DNA of 64,000 nt, taken from contig NZ_AP018448.1 in the NCBI RefSeq assembly GCF_030294945.1, forward strand, positions 6,106,001 to 6,170,000, given 5' to 3'. A program made the position numbers and the translations under genes. A model generated the notes under the pieces. The model had not been told where the DNA came from. It ran no database searches and worked only from the letters and a program-made list of their open reading frames with translations. The stretch is from Streptomyces graminofaciens. Its GTDB lineage: Bacteria > Actinomycetota > Actinomycetes > Streptomycetales > Streptomycetaceae. Every line of letters begins with the position of its first letter. Position 1 is the stretch's first letter. Shown here one piece after another: positions 17,378 through 26,015 of this stretch.

Positions 17378-17573
17378 GTGTCCATCTCTACCGGGGTGCG
17401 GAACGCTTGTCGATACCGACCGGTCGGCATCAATGTCACATCTCCGCCTGGTGTAGCGGGCTACACCACGCATCCGGGAGGACGGTCCCTCGTGGCGGCG
17501 GGCGGCCGACGGAATCGTGGTCCTCAGAGATCAGCACCGATCGAGCCCTCTCCAGCCCCCGAAGGGACCCCCC

Positions 17574-18002
17574 ATGGCCACCGACCGCCCCCGCCGCCCC
17601 CGCCCCCGCCGCCCCCGCCGCCGTACGGCCGCCATCGCCACGTCGGCCGCCGCGCTCGCGCTCTCCGTCGGGCTGCTCACCGGCTGCGAGTTCGGCGACA
17701 CCCTCGACTGCGTGTCGAACGCCGACAAGATCTCCGACAGCCTCCGGGACATCCACAGGGCCGGCTGGGACGCGGTGGAGGACCCCACGAAGACGGACGA
17801 GTCCATCGACACGATCGAGAAGAACCTCGACAAGATCGACGACGAGACGGGCGGGGACGACAACGACGTCGACAAGGCGGTCGACGACCTCTCCGAGGCC
17901 GTCAAGGACTACAACCAGTCCATCCTCGACGGCGACACCAGCCCCGACTCCAGCAGGATCGACGCGGCGGCCGACAAGCTGAAGGACGTGTGCACGTCGT
18001 AA
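17574..18002 (+). CDS. small lipoprotein, 142 aa
   Basis: ATG 17574 has GAAGGGA just upstream. The N-terminus is very basic (RPRRPRPRRPRRR), followed by a hydrophobic segment and the lipobox LLTGC, so Cys at about residue 37 should be lipidated and the protein tethered to the outer face of the membrane. The mature domain is acidic and helical (SIDTIEKNLDKIDDETGGD, AVDDLSEAVKDYNQS) and ends in a cysteine two residues from the C-terminus (DVCTS). The basic tract looks compatible with Tat or Sec export. No family was recognised; it may be a small helical-bundle sensor or adhesin. Confidence 0.82.
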   Translation: MATDRPRRPRPRRPRRRTAAIATSAAALALSVGLLTGCEFGDTLDCVSNADKISDSLRDIHRAGWDAVEDPTKTDESIDTIEKNLDKIDDETGGDDNDVDKAVDDLSEAVKDYNQSILDGDTSPDSSRIDAAADKLKDVCTS

Positions 18003-18055
18003 CGGCATCCGCTCGGTCAGTGACGGCCGCGACCGCCGCGCCTACGTTGGGAGGC

Positions 18056-19519
18056 ATGACCTTCGCGACGAGCGGCGCCGGGGCCGAGGCCGGGGACGGG
18101 GACGGGGACAGGGACGGCGACCGGCAGAAGCGCACGATCCGGGGGACCCTCCCCGCCGGCTCCCCCGACTTCGTGTACGTACCGGTCGAAGTCCCGCCCG
18201 GTGTAAGGGAGTTGCGGGTCTCGTACACCTACGGGAAACCGACCGTCCCGGCGGGCACGACGGGCAACGCCCTCGACATCGGCGTCTTCGACGAGCGCGG
18301 CACCGAGCTCGGCGGCAAGGGCTTCCGGGGCTGGTCGGGTGGCGCGCGCACGGAGTTCTTCATCCGCGCGGACGACGCGACACCCGGCTATCTCCCCGGC
18401 CCGGTCCGCCCCGGCACCTGGCACATCGCGCTGGGCCCGTACACGGTGGCGCCGGACGGGCTGCCGTACGAGATCACGATCACCCTCACCCACGGCAGTC
18501 CGGGCACGCCCGTGCGGACCGTGTACCCGCCGGAGCGGGCCGGGGGCCGGGGCCGGGACTGGTACCGCGGCGACTGCCACCTCCACTCCTGGTACTCGGA
18601 CGGCCGCCGCACCCCCGCCGAGATCGCGGCGCTCGCGCGGGCCGCCGGACTCGACTTCATCAACAGCTCGGATCACAACACCCCCTCCGCACACGCCCAT
18701 TGGGCAGGTGAGGCAGGCGACGACCTCCTGATCCTGCTGGGCGAGGAGGTGACGACGAGGAACGGTCATGTCGTCGCCCTCGGCACGGACCCGGGCACGT
18801 TCGTCGACTGGCGCTACCGGGCCCGGGACAACCGCTTCGGCAGGTTCGCGCGGGAGATCCGCCGTGCCGGGGGCCTGGTCGTCCCGGCCCATCCGCACGC
18901 GACCTGCGTCGGCTGCAACTGGAAGTTCGGCTTCGGCGAGGCCGACGCCGTCGAGGTGTGGAACGGCGCGTACTCGCCGGAGGACGAGATGGCGCTGGCC
19001 GGCTGGGACGGGATGCTCGTCGCCTCGGTACGGCAGGGGCGTGACTGGATCCCGGCGATGGGCAACAGCGACGCCCACCGCGACCCCGACCCGGTCGGCC
19101 GCCCACAGACGGTCGTGCTGGCCGACGACCTGACCAGGGAGGCCATCCAGGCCGGGCTGAGGGCGGGCAGGTCGTACGTCGCCGAAGCGAAAGACGTGTC
19201 GGTGTCATTCACGGCGTCCGGGCCGCGCGGCGAGCACGCGGGCATCGGCGAGCGCCTGACGGTGGCGCCGGACGCCCAGGTCACGGTCCGCCTGGAGGCC
19301 ACGGGCGCCCCCGGCTGCACCCTTCGCATCATCACCGACCAGGGTGTCCTGTTCACCTCGGCCCCGCTCCCGGAGTCGGGCACCGGCTCGGCCCAGTGGC
19401 GTACGACGGCCTCGTACGCGGCGTACGTACGGGCCGAGCTCCGCCATCCGCCCGTCGTCCCCGGCCACCCGGGCCCGATGGCGGCGTTCACGAACCCGAT
19501 TTTCCTCGGGCGGCGATGA
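18056..19519 (+). CDS. CehA/McbA family metallohydrolase (PHP domain)
   Basis: 487 residues from ATG 18056 behind GGGAGG; longer open frame upstream is ignored because it overlaps the preceding lipoprotein gene. After a beta-rich N-terminal domain (about 1-165) comes a PHP phosphoesterase domain with metal-binding motifs DCHLHSWYSDG (about 178-188), NSSDHNTPS and VVPAHPHATCVGCNWKFG, and later MGNSDAHRD. CehA-type enzymes hydrolyse esters or phosphoesters using a di- or trinuclear metal centre; the name does not fix the substrate. A C-terminal beta domain (about 390-487) resembles immunoglobulin-like folds. No signal peptide is evident, so it is probably cytoplasmic. It follows the lipoprotein gene by 53 bases and may be co-transcribed. 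Confidence 0.87.
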   Translation: MTFATSGAGAEAGDGDGDRDGDRQKRTIRGTLPAGSPDFVYVPVEVPPGVRELRVSYTYGKPTVPAGTTGNALDIGVFDERGTELGGKGFRGWSGGARTEFFIRADDATPGYLPGPVRPGTWHIALGPYTVAPDGLPYEITITLTHGSPGTPVRTVYPPERAGGRGRDWYRGDCHLHSWYSDGRRTPAEIAALARAAGLDFINSSDHNTPSAHAHWAGEAGDDLLILLGEEVTTRNGHVVALGTDPGTFVDWRYRARDNRFGRFAREIRRAGGLVVPAHPHATCVGCNWKFGFGEADAVEVWNGAYSPEDEMALAGWDGMLVASVRQGRDWIPAMGNSDAHRDPDPVGRPQTVVLADDLTREAIQAGLRAGRSYVAEAKDVSVSFTASGPRGEHAGIGERLTVAPDAQVTVRLEATGAPGCTLRIITDQGVLFTSAPLPESGTGSAQWRTTASYAAYVRAELRHPPVVPGHPGPMAAFTNPIFLGRR

Positions 19520-19671
19520 GCCGTCCGGGCCCCCGGCGCGCCAGCGGGGGGAACCGCCGTACGAGACAGGGTCGTTGAAGCGTAAATTGTGCGATGCGGC
19601 ACGCGCACGCACGCGGGTGCGAATGTGGCGCCGCGCGACCAAGAACACGCTCGGCGGAGGAGACGGCGCCC

Positions 19672-20508
19672 ATGACCGACCACGCGACCACCCCCGAAGG
19701 CACCCCGGCAGGGGCCGGACGGGTGAAGGTGGACACCTCGGTGCCCGCCTCCGCCCGCATCTGGAACTACTGGCTGGGCGGCAAGGACAACTACCCCGTG
19801 GACGAGGCGGCCGGCGACGCGTACGCCACCGCCTTCCCCGGCATCGTGACCATCGCCCGCAGCAGCCGCGCGTTCCTGCGCCGCAGCATCCGCCATCTGG
19901 TCGAGGAGGCCGGTGTCCGCCAGTTCCTGGACGTCGGCACCGGCCTGCCCACCGAGGACAACACCCACCAGGTCGCCCAGCGCAGCGCCCCGGAGGCCAG
20001 GATCGTCTACGTCGACAACGACCCCCTGGTCCTCGCCCACGCCCGCGCGCTGCTCTACTCCTCGCCGGAGGGCGCGACCGCGTACGTCGACGCCAGCCTG
20101 TACGAGCCCGAGCGCATCCTGGAGGCGGCGGCCCAGACCCTGGACCTGACCCGCCCCACCGCCCTGATCCTCAGCGGCATCCTGGGCCACGTCGGCGACT
20201 ACGACGAGGCCCGCGACATCGTCAGCCGCCTCCTCGCGGGCCTCCCCTCCGGCAGCTACCTCTCCATCAACGACGGCTCCCGGGGCACCGACCCCGAATA
20301 CGAACGCGCCCAGGACGGCTACAACGAGACCGGCGCCGTCCCGTACTTCCTGCGCCCCGTCGACAAGATCACCGGCTTCTTCGACGGCCTGGAGCTGGTG
20401 GAGCCGGGCGTGGTGTCGGTACCGCTGTGGCGACCGGACGGGACGGGCCCGGGGAAGGGCGAGCCGAAGCCGATCGGGCAGCACGGGGGGCTGGGGCGCA
20501 AGGCGTAG
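19672..20508 (+). CDS. SAM-dependent methyltransferase (DUF574/Methyltransf_19 family)
   Basis: 278 residues from ATG 19672, with GGAGGAG upstream. It shows the family signatures SVPASARIWNYWLGGKDNYPVDE at the N-terminus, QFLDVGTGLPTEDNTHQVA as the SAM-binding glycine loop, IVYVDNDPLVLAHARALL as the acidic strand that binds the ribose, and ALILSGILGHV. These proteins are very abundant in Streptomyces, often many per genome, and their substrates are mostly unknown. The gene stands alone with a strong terminator behind it. Confidence 0.92.
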   Translation: MTDHATTPEGTPAGAGRVKVDTSVPASARIWNYWLGGKDNYPVDEAAGDAYATAFPGIVTIARSSRAFLRRSIRHLVEEAGVRQFLDVGTGLPTEDNTHQVAQRSAPEARIVYVDNDPLVLAHARALLYSSPEGATAYVDASLYEPERILEAAAQTLDLTRPTALILSGILGHVGDYDEARDIVSRLLAGLPSGSYLSINDGSRGTDPEYERAQDGYNETGAVPYFLRPVDKITGFFDGLELVEPGVVSVPLWRPDGTGPGKGEPKPIGQHGGLGRKA

Positions 20509-20545
20509 CGGTCGTAGCGGCCGTGGGCGTGGGGTGCGGGGTGCG

Positions 20546-20584
20546 CAGGCCGCCGTAACCGCTATAGCCGGTTACGGCGGCCTG
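20546..20584 (+). terminator. 16-bp-stem hairpin terminator
   Basis: Perfect 16-bp arms at 20546-20561 and 20569-20584 with a 7-base loop (CTATAGC), 37 bases after the methyltransferase stop. It separates that gene from the Ddn-like gene downstream. Confidence 0.8.
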
Positions 20585-20682
20585 AGCACCCCGGCGCCCG
20601 CCGACGCATTCCGATCCTGTATCCCTGGTACGTACGCCGGACCACGCCGGAGACAACCCCTCCCACCAAGGAGTCCAGGCCG

Positions 20683-21090
20683 ATGCCGCGCCCCACGGAC
20701 CTCAGCCTCAAGCAGCGAGCGATCACGGCCTTCCAGCGCCGGGTCGCCAACCCGCTCACGCGCCGCCTCCCGCTCCAGACCGTCCTGGAGACCACGGGCC
20801 GCAAGTCCGGCCTCCCACGCCGCACCCCGTTGGGCGGCCGCCGCGTCGGCGACACCTTCTGGCTGGTCTCGGAGTACGGCGAGAAGTCCCAGTACATACG
20901 GAACCTCAAGGCCGACCCGAGGGTCCGCGTCCGCATCCGGGGCCGCTGGCACGAGGGAACGGCACAGGTGCTCCCCGACGACGACCCCATCGCCCGCCTG
21001 CGCGCACTGCCGAGGATGAACAGCACGGCGGTACGGCTGCTGGGCGAGCGGGCGGGGCTACTGACGGTACGGGTGGACCTGACGAGCTGA
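20683..21090 (+). CDS. Ddn-like deazaflavin-dependent nitroreductase family protein
   Basis: 135 residues from ATG 20683 behind CCAAGGAG. The core ETTGRKSGLPRRTPLGGRR followed by WLVSEYGEKSQYIRNLKADPRV is the signature of the F420-binding split beta-barrel family (DUF385) that includes mycobacterial Ddn. These enzymes reduce nitroaromatics, quinones or other substrates with F420H2. The natural substrate is unknown. With fbiC and the LLM protein, it adds to an F420 theme in this region. It is monocistronic and convergent with the alpha/beta hydrolase gene. Confidence 0.9.
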   Translation: MPRPTDLSLKQRAITAFQRRVANPLTRRLPLQTVLETTGRKSGLPRRTPLGGRRVGDTFWLVSEYGEKSQYIRNLKADPRVRVRIRGRWHEGTAQVLPDDDPIARLRALPRMNSTAVRLLGERAGLLTVRVDLTS

Positions 21091-21121
21091 CGAGCTGAGA
21101 CGCCGGAGGGGCCCCTGGGGA

Positions 21122-21925
21122 TCACCCCGCCTCGGCGTACAACTCCACGATCAGCCGCGCGATGTCGTCCGGCGCGCGCAGGGTCGGGAAGTGGTCGCAG
21201 CCCGGGTGGCGTACGAGCCGGCAGCCGGGGATGCGGTCGGCCACGGCCTCGTTGAAGCGCACGACCTCCGGCTGATCCTTCTCCCCCAGCAGCAGCGTGC
21301 ACGGCATACCCAGCTCACCGAGCCGCTCGAAGACCGGCGGGTCCGGGATGTCGTGACCGTACGTCGTGAACCAGGCGGGAATCGCGGAGCGCAGGGCCTC
21401 GGCGGCCAAGGCATCCGGCGCCACACCGGCCGCCCCCCACACCCGCAGGGACAGCTGGACGAGCCCGTCCATGTCCTGCGCCATGGCCAGCCTCCCGATC
21501 TCCTCCAGCAACTCGGGCGACTCCAGGCCCTCACCACCCCTGACCCCCGGCACGAGCAGCCCGAGCGCGGCCACCCGCTCCGGCTCCTCCAGCGCGAAGC
21601 TGATCGCCGTGGCCCCGCCGGCGCTCGTCCCCACGACGACGGCCCGCCGTACCCCGAAGTGTTCGAGCACCGCCCGCAGATCCCCCACCTGCGTATACGT
21701 CGCACCGGGCTTCGGCGACCGCCCGTACCCCCGGGCGTCGTACCGGATCACCCGATACCGCCCGTCGAGCCCCGGCAGCACGGGATCCCAGAGCCGGGAG
21801 TCCCCGACAGCCGCGTGCAACAGCACGAGCGGCACCTCTCCCCCGGCCACTCCCCCACCCGCCCCGATCTCCTCGGCCCAGACCTCGCCACCGTCGACAT
21901 CGACCATGTGCTCCACGCGTTCCAT
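21122..21925 (-). CDS. alpha/beta hydrolase
   Basis: 267 residues from ATG 21925; an in-frame ATG at 21907 is also possible. The oxyanion region PLVLLHAAVGDSRLWDPVLPG, the strand RVIRYDARGYGRSPKPG, the nucleophile elbow VVGTSAGGATA (Ser about residue 97), the acid-loop segment TLLLGEKDQPE and the catalytic His in HPGCDHFPT give a complete Ser-Asp-His hydrolase. It lacks a signal peptide and should be cytoplasmic. Close relatives include esterases and enol-lactonase-like hydrolases; the substrate is not known. Confidence 0.88.
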   Translation of the reverse strand: MERVEHMVDVDGGEVWAEEIGAGGGVAGGEVPLVLLHAAVGDSRLWDPVLPGLDGRYRVIRYDARGYGRSPKPGATYTQVGDLRAVLEHFGVRRAVVVGTSAGGATAISFALEEPERVAALGLLVPGVRGGEGLESPELLEEIGRLAMAQDMDGLVQLSLRVWGAAGVAPDALAAEALRSAIPAWFTTYGHDIPDPPVFERLGELGMPCTLLLGEKDQPEVVRFNEAVADRIPGCRLVRHPGCDHFPTLRAPDDIARLIVELYAEAG

Positions 21926-22102
21926 ACGGAAAACCGTGCCCGCCCACCGAACCGACCCGAAAGACCCAAACAGGTCGAACAGCAGACGGCCGGCGCACGA
22001 CGGGCACGGAATGCGCGCCAGGTTGCGTAATTTCACTGATCATCGCGGGGGCGCACGCCTGGGAGAGTGAGCGCGTAGACAACCGAATTGGGGGCAACAC
22101 GC

Positions 22103-22867
22103 ATGCGCACACGTATACGCATCCATTCGCTGACCGCCGCACTGACCGGCGCCCTGGCCCTTTCCTCCCTGGCGGCACCGGCCGCGGAGGCCGCCGGGGC
22201 CGAGCCGACGATCACGGACGTCGTGGTCAACGGCGGGGCGGAGTTGGCGCTGGGCCCCACCGCGCCCAAGACCTTCAAGGTGAGCGTCACGGCCCATCAT
22301 GCCTCCGGCATCAAGGGGATGGACATCATCGTGAGCTTGCCGTCCTACGTCCACAGCAGGTCGGACCGCGGCCTCACCTGCACCGCCGCCGGCGCCACGA
22401 CCTCGACCTGCACCGGCTCCTGGACGGTGGTCACGAGCGGCTTCTACGGCAACGACCCGGCCGACGACCCCTGGTACGTCAAGGCCACGGTGGACGCAAA
22501 CGACGGCAACTGGATGACCACGAGCACGGCCGACACCTTCACGGTCCGACGCCTGGCCAAGCTGACGGCGAACGCCACCCCCGAGCCGGTGACCAGGAAC
22601 ACCACCCTCACGGTGACGGGCAAACTGATCCGCGCCAACTGGGAGACCCACAAGAACGCGGGGTACGCGGGCCGCAAGGCACAACTCCAGTTCCGCAAGG
22701 CGGGCACGACGACGTACACGACGATCAAGACGGTGACCACCGGTACGAACGGCACCCTGAAGACAAGGACGAAGGCGACGTCGGACGGCTACTGGCGCTG
22801 GTACTTCCCCGGCAACTCGACGACGTCGACGGCGACCGCGAAGGGCGACTACGTGGACGTGCGCTGA
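22103..22867 (+). CDS. secreted protein with Ig-like beta domains, 254 aa
   Basis: ATG 22103 has GGGGGC 8 bases upstream. The signal peptide is RTRIRIHSLTAALTGALAL with cleavage near AAEAA. The mature protein is Thr-rich and beta-predicted, with two parts. The first (about 30-145) contains a GIKGMDIIVSLPS strand and two cysteines (LTCTA, STCTG) that could form a disulfide. The second (about 150-254) has the form LTANATPEPVTRNTTLTVTG...YAGRKAQLQFRKAGTTTYT, typical of Ig-like extracellular modules. It may bind carbohydrate or the cell wall. No enzyme motif is visible. Confidence 0.8.
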   Translation: MRTRIRIHSLTAALTGALALSSLAAPAAEAAGAEPTITDVVVNGGAELALGPTAPKTFKVSVTAHHASGIKGMDIIVSLPSYVHSRSDRGLTCTAAGATTSTCTGSWTVVTSGFYGNDPADDPWYVKATVDANDGNWMTTSTADTFTVRRLAKLTANATPEPVTRNTTLTVTGKLIRANWETHKNAGYAGRKAQLQFRKAGTTTYTTIKTVTTGTNGTLKTRTKATSDGYWRWYFPGNSTTSTATAKGDYVDVR

Positions 22868-22873
22868 GCGGCG

Positions 22874-22912
22874 GCGCTCAGCGGGGGCGCTCAGCGGGGG
22901 CGCTCAGCGGGG
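22874..22912. repeat. 13-bp direct repeat, three copies
   Basis: The unit GCGCTCAGCGGGG is repeated three times without gaps right after the stop codon of the secreted protein at 22867. It lies in the convergent intergenic region before the kinase gene. Each unit has no clear hairpin potential alone; function unknown. Confidence 0.75.
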
Positions 22913-22998
22913 GCCCGGCCGCCTCGCCACAAAGACGAACTCCTGTGCTCACTGAAGGTAGGCGAACTCGGCAGTTGGCACCCCTCTCTCAAGCCACG

Positions 22999-23523
22999 TC
23001 AGCTCTTGACGGCCTCTGCGATCCGCAGGGCCGCCTGGGCGGGCGTGAGGTGCGTGGTGTCGACGACCTCGGCCTCGGCGTGCAGCCACGTGCGGGCCGC
23101 CTCCGCGTAGGGCTCAAGGTATTTGAGACGGAACGGGGAGTTGGGACCAAGAACGGTGTCCCCCGCGATGCGCCCGCGGAGGGTGTCCTGGTCGGCGTGG
23201 AGGACGAAGTGCCGTACCGGAATGGCATGGTGGGCGAGGCCCGTGCTGATCTCGCGCCAGTACTGCTCGACCAGCACGGTCATGGGAATCACCAGGGTGC
23301 CGCCGGTGTAGTCGAGTACGCGGCGGGCGGTCTCGACGACGAGCGGTCGCCACGGCGGCCAGTGCTGGAAGTTGTCCGTCACGGGCAGCCCCGGCGTGAT
23401 GTCCATGAGTGTCTCGCCGACCTTCTCGGCGTCGAACACCCGTGAATCCGGGATCAGCTGCTGCACGAGTGGACTGGTCGTCGTCTTGCCCGCGCCGTGG
23501 GTGCCGTTGAGCCATACGATCAT
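22999..23523 (-). CDS. AAA/P-loop small-molecule kinase (TmrB-like)
   Basis: 174 residues from ATG 23523. The protein begins MIVWLNGTHGAGKTTTS with Walker A at about 7-15, so the P-loop sits at the very N-terminus. DAEKVGETL and the segment HFVLHADQDTLRGRI fit small nucleotide or antibiotic kinases such as TmrB (tunicamycin resistance) and shikimate-kinase-like ATPases. The end VVDTTHLTPAQAALRIAEAV is typical of that group. It probably phosphorylates a small molecule in the cytoplasm; substrate unknown. It is divergent from the isochorismatase gene. Confidence 0.8.
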   Translation of the reverse strand: MIVWLNGTHGAGKTTTSPLVQQLIPDSRVFDAEKVGETLMDITPGLPVTDNFQHWPPWRPLVVETARRVLDYTGGTLVIPMTVLVEQYWREISTGLAHHAIPVRHFVLHADQDTLRGRIAGDTVLGPNSPFRLKYLEPYAEAARTWLHAEAEVVDTTHLTPAQAALRIAEAVKS

Positions 23524-23626
23524 GGGACCCAACGCTAGCGCTGTGCGGGACGTTCGTTCCGGCTGTTGTCAGGGGGTGGGGCTACCGTGCGTGGGGACAG
23601 CAACTCCGTGTGCGTAGGGGGAGATC

Positions 23627-24184
23627 CTGACCACTCTCGAAAACCGGCCGAACACCGCGCTTCTCGTCGTCGATGTACAGAAGGGCGTCGTCGCCGAGGC
23701 CCATGAGCGCGACGCCGTCGTTGCGAACGTGGCGGCCCTGGTCGAAAAGGCGCGGCGGGAACAGGTCCCCGTCGTCTGGGTACAGCACTCCGACGAGGAA
23801 TTGGTGAAGGAGAGCGACGACTGGCGGATCGTCCCCGAGCTGACTCCGGGCGACACCGAACCGCTCGTCCACAAGAGCTACGGCGACTCCTTCGAGGACA
23901 CCACCCTCGAAACCGTGCTGTCGGGCCTCGAAGTCGGTCGGCTCCTCGTGGCCGGCGCCGAGAGCGACGCGTGCATCCGCTCGACGCTTCACGGCGCGCT
24001 CGTCAGGGGATACGACGCGACCCTGGTCAGTGACGCCCACACCGCGGGTGACCGGACCGCGTGGGGAGCCCCGCCGCCGGCCCAGGTCATCGCCCACACG
24101 AACCTGTACTGGACCTACCAGACGGCGCCGGGGCGCACAGCCGGGACCGTCGAGACCAAGGACGTCGACTTCGGCACGTCCTGA
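23627..24184 (+). CDS. isochorismatase-like cysteine hydrolase with apparent CTG start
   Basis: 185 residues if translation begins at CTG 23627 (LTTLENRPNTALLVVDVQKG), with GGGGGAG at 23617-23623. No ATG, GTG or TTG lies before the conserved N-terminal strand in frame; the first ATG at 23704 would remove the catalytic Asp. The catalytic triad of the family is complete: Asp in LVVDVQKG, Lys in VHKSYGDSF and Cys in AESDACIRSTLHGAL. These enzymes hydrolyse isochorismate, nicotinamide-type amides or related bonds; this one is unassigned. It is convergent with the HAD-like gene. A non-standard CTG start or a small sequence error upstream explains the missing start codon. Confidence 0.85.
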   Translation: MTTLENRPNTALLVVDVQKGVVAEAHERDAVVANVAALVEKARREQVPVVWVQHSDEELVKESDDWRIVPELTPGDTEPLVHKSYGDSFEDTTLETVLSGLEVGRLLVAGAESDACIRSTLHGALVRGYDATLVSDAHTAGDRTAWGAPPPAQVIAHTNLYWTYQTAPGRTAGTVETKDVDFGTS

Positions 24185-24207
24185 TCACGCCTGTGATCGC
24201 TCGTGGT

Positions 24208-24765
24208 TCACTTCTGCCTCGGCAAGGCACGGGCGAACGCCTCCAGCGCCTCGAAGTCGGGGTCGCGCAGGCCTAGACGCGGGTCCACCCGGTGCAGCAG
24301 TGCCGGTGCCTCGTGCCGGGCCGCCACGAACACACGGTCGGGGGCGCCCAGTTCGTCGTCCACCCAGGCGAAGGGGCGGCCCGCCGCGTGCGCGACGAGC
24401 GGGCCTGTCTTCCAGAACGTGTCGTCCGGGCCCGGCTCGCGGGCGTCGCGCGTGGCCGGCCAGCGCACCACCGGCAACTCCGGCAGCCCCAGTACCGGCG
24501 AGATGAACGTGTTCGCCTCGTCGACCCACGTCGTCGCCCACACCAGGTCGTAGAGCTCGCCCAGTTCCCGCAGCCGCCGCCCGTGGTCCGGGTTGAGCCA
24601 GACCCGTAGCGGCTTCACCCGCCGCCATGGCTCGTCCGACTGTCGGGCCAGCCATGCCTTCGGCTTCCAGCGGTGGGTGGTGTAGCCCGGGGGCCGCCGC
24701 TCGGGTTTCGCCGCGTACGGGTTCAGGGGTCCGTCCACGTCGACGTAGAGAAGGGGACGACTCAT
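24208..24765 (-). CDS. HAD-like hydrolase domain protein (Swiss Army Knife RNA repair-type)
   Basis: 185 residues from ATG 24765. The N-terminal LLYVDVDGPLNPYAAKPER is the HAD nucleophile motif DxDG-x-L, found in the HAD domain associated with Swiss Army Knife RNA repair proteins. The segment LYDLVWATTWVDEANTFISP continues the pattern, and PFAWVDDELGAPDRVF carries the second acidic motif. It may be a phosphatase of unknown target; here it stands alone rather than in an RNA-repair fusion. It overlaps nothing and lies 85 bases from the aminoglycoside-phosphotransferase-like gene on the same strand. Confidence 0.78.
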   Translation of the reverse strand: MSRPLLYVDVDGPLNPYAAKPERRPPGYTTHRWKPKAWLARQSDEPWRRVKPLRVWLNPDHGRRLRELGELYDLVWATTWVDEANTFISPVLGLPELPVVRWPATRDAREPGPDDTFWKTGPLVAHAAGRPFAWVDDELGAPDRVFVAARHEAPALLHRVDPRLGLRDPDFEALEAFARALPRQK

Positions 24766-24850
24766 ACCGGTTCGCTCCGTTCAGGTCGACCGTTCTCGTC
24801 GGCGCTCGCCTCCAGGGTGGTCGAGAGCATGGGGTCGCCGCGCCACGGCG

Positions 24851-25843
24851 TCACCACTCCTCCGCGACCACTTCCGCCAGCCGGGATACGGCCGTCAGGT
24901 CCGGCAGGGTGCTCAGCGTGTCGACGACCTTGTCGCTCGCGAAACGGCGCTGCGCGGCCGTCACCGTCGGGTCGATCGCGCACTCGGCCTGTACGCGGAC
25001 GAAGTTCAGGTCGGTCGCGAAGAGCATCGAGAAGGCGTCCAGGCTCTTGACGGCCCCGGGGCCGTCGGCGTCCCGGTACGCGCGCACCAGCCGCCGGGCC
25101 GTGTCGGCGTCGAAGTGGTTCCCGCCCGACCAGACGTACACGGCTCGGGCGAGTTCGCGCTCCGCCGAGATGGGGCCCGCGTTGTCCCAGTCGAGGAGGA
25201 CGGGGGTGCCGGTGGGGCCGACGAGTACGTTCTGCGGGCGCATGTCGAGGTGGGACGTCACCACGTCGCCGGGGGCGGACGGTGTCACGTGCGCGGCCAG
25301 TTCCACCGCCGGGCCGGCGACGAACCGGCCCAGTTCGTCCGCCCAGGGCACGCCGGCCCGCCGTACCCGCTCGTACAGCTCCGCCCAGTCGGACTCCTGT
25401 GGGCACTTCTCGTACCAGGCGTCCGGGGTCGCACCTTCGCCCTCCCCCGCCCGGTGCAGGATGGCCAGGGTCCGGCCGCACCAGCTCGCCGTCGACGGGT
25501 CGGCGGGGTCCGCCTCCGTCCCGTCGACCCAGTCGTACAGCTTCACGTACGACCCGCCGAACGCGTCGGGGAGGTGCGTGACGTGCGTGCCGGAGCGGTT
25601 CGGCAGGAGCCGGGGCGCGGAGATCCCGAGCTTCTCGGCGGCGTCACGCAGCGCGGACTCCCGCTCGACCTGACGCTCGTCACAGCCGAAGAGAAGCTCC
25701 TTCACCGCCCACGAGGAACCGGCCGCCCCCTCCTGGGACAGCTTCCAGATCTGGCCGAGCGCGCCCCGGGTGACGGGCGTCATCGTCCACGGTCCGGGGC
25801 CGAGCGCATGGGCGTCCGCGATGAAGTCCCCCGTGTTCCGCAT
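24851..25843 (-). CDS. aminoglycoside phosphotransferase family protein
   Basis: 330 residues from ATG 25843; the open frame upstream to 25954 lies partly within a repeat-rich stretch. The kinase-like fold is seen in AVKELLFG (nucleotide Lys), the catalytic HLDMRPQNVLVG (Asp and Asn, about residue 208-219) and the metal-binding LLDWDNAGPIS. These correspond to the APH/choline kinase Brenner motif and DFG-like Asp. The protein could phosphorylate an antibiotic, a sugar or another small hydroxyl substrate. No resistance phenotype can be inferred from sequence alone. The HAD-like gene follows in the same direction. Confidence 0.85.
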   Translation of the reverse strand: MRNTGDFIADAHALGPGPWTMTPVTRGALGQIWKLSQEGAAGSSWAVKELLFGCDERQVERESALRDAAEKLGISAPRLLPNRSGTHVTHLPDAFGGSYVKLYDWVDGTEADPADPSTASWCGRTLAILHRAGEGEGATPDAWYEKCPQESDWAELYERVRRAGVPWADELGRFVAGPAVELAAHVTPSAPGDVVTSHLDMRPQNVLVGPTGTPVLLDWDNAGPISAERELARAVYVWSGGNHFDADTARRLVRAYRDADGPGAVKSLDAFSMLFATDLNFVRVQAECAIDPTVTAAQRRFASDKVVDTLSTLPDLTAVSRLAEVVAEEW

Positions 25844-25940
25844 GTGGTTCCTCTCGTCCGGCGGTGTCGGCGCCGCCCGCCGTCGAGAAGGGCGACGCGT
25901 GACACTCTCCAGGCTCGGCGAGCCGATCACCACGGATTTT

Positions 25941-25988
25941 GATCCACCGATCACCGATCACCGATCCACGGATCCACGGATCCACCGC
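25941..25988. repeat. short tandem repeats (GATCACC / GATCCAC type)
   Basis: A run of 7-9 bp units (GATCCACCGATCACC, then GATCACC, GATCCACG, GATCCACG, GATCCACC) fills the intergenic region between the kinase-like gene's start and the aldehyde dehydrogenase gene's stop. GATC recurs every 7-9 bases. It could be a slipped-strand product. Confidence 0.65.
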
Positions 25989-26015
25989 CCGGACGCCGTA
26001 CGACCGCGGCCCCTC

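Noticed and set aside
24185..24207. GATCAC...GTGATC hairpin between convergent genes as a terminator
   Set aside because: The stem is only 6 bp and there is no T tract, so the evidence is too weak for a call.
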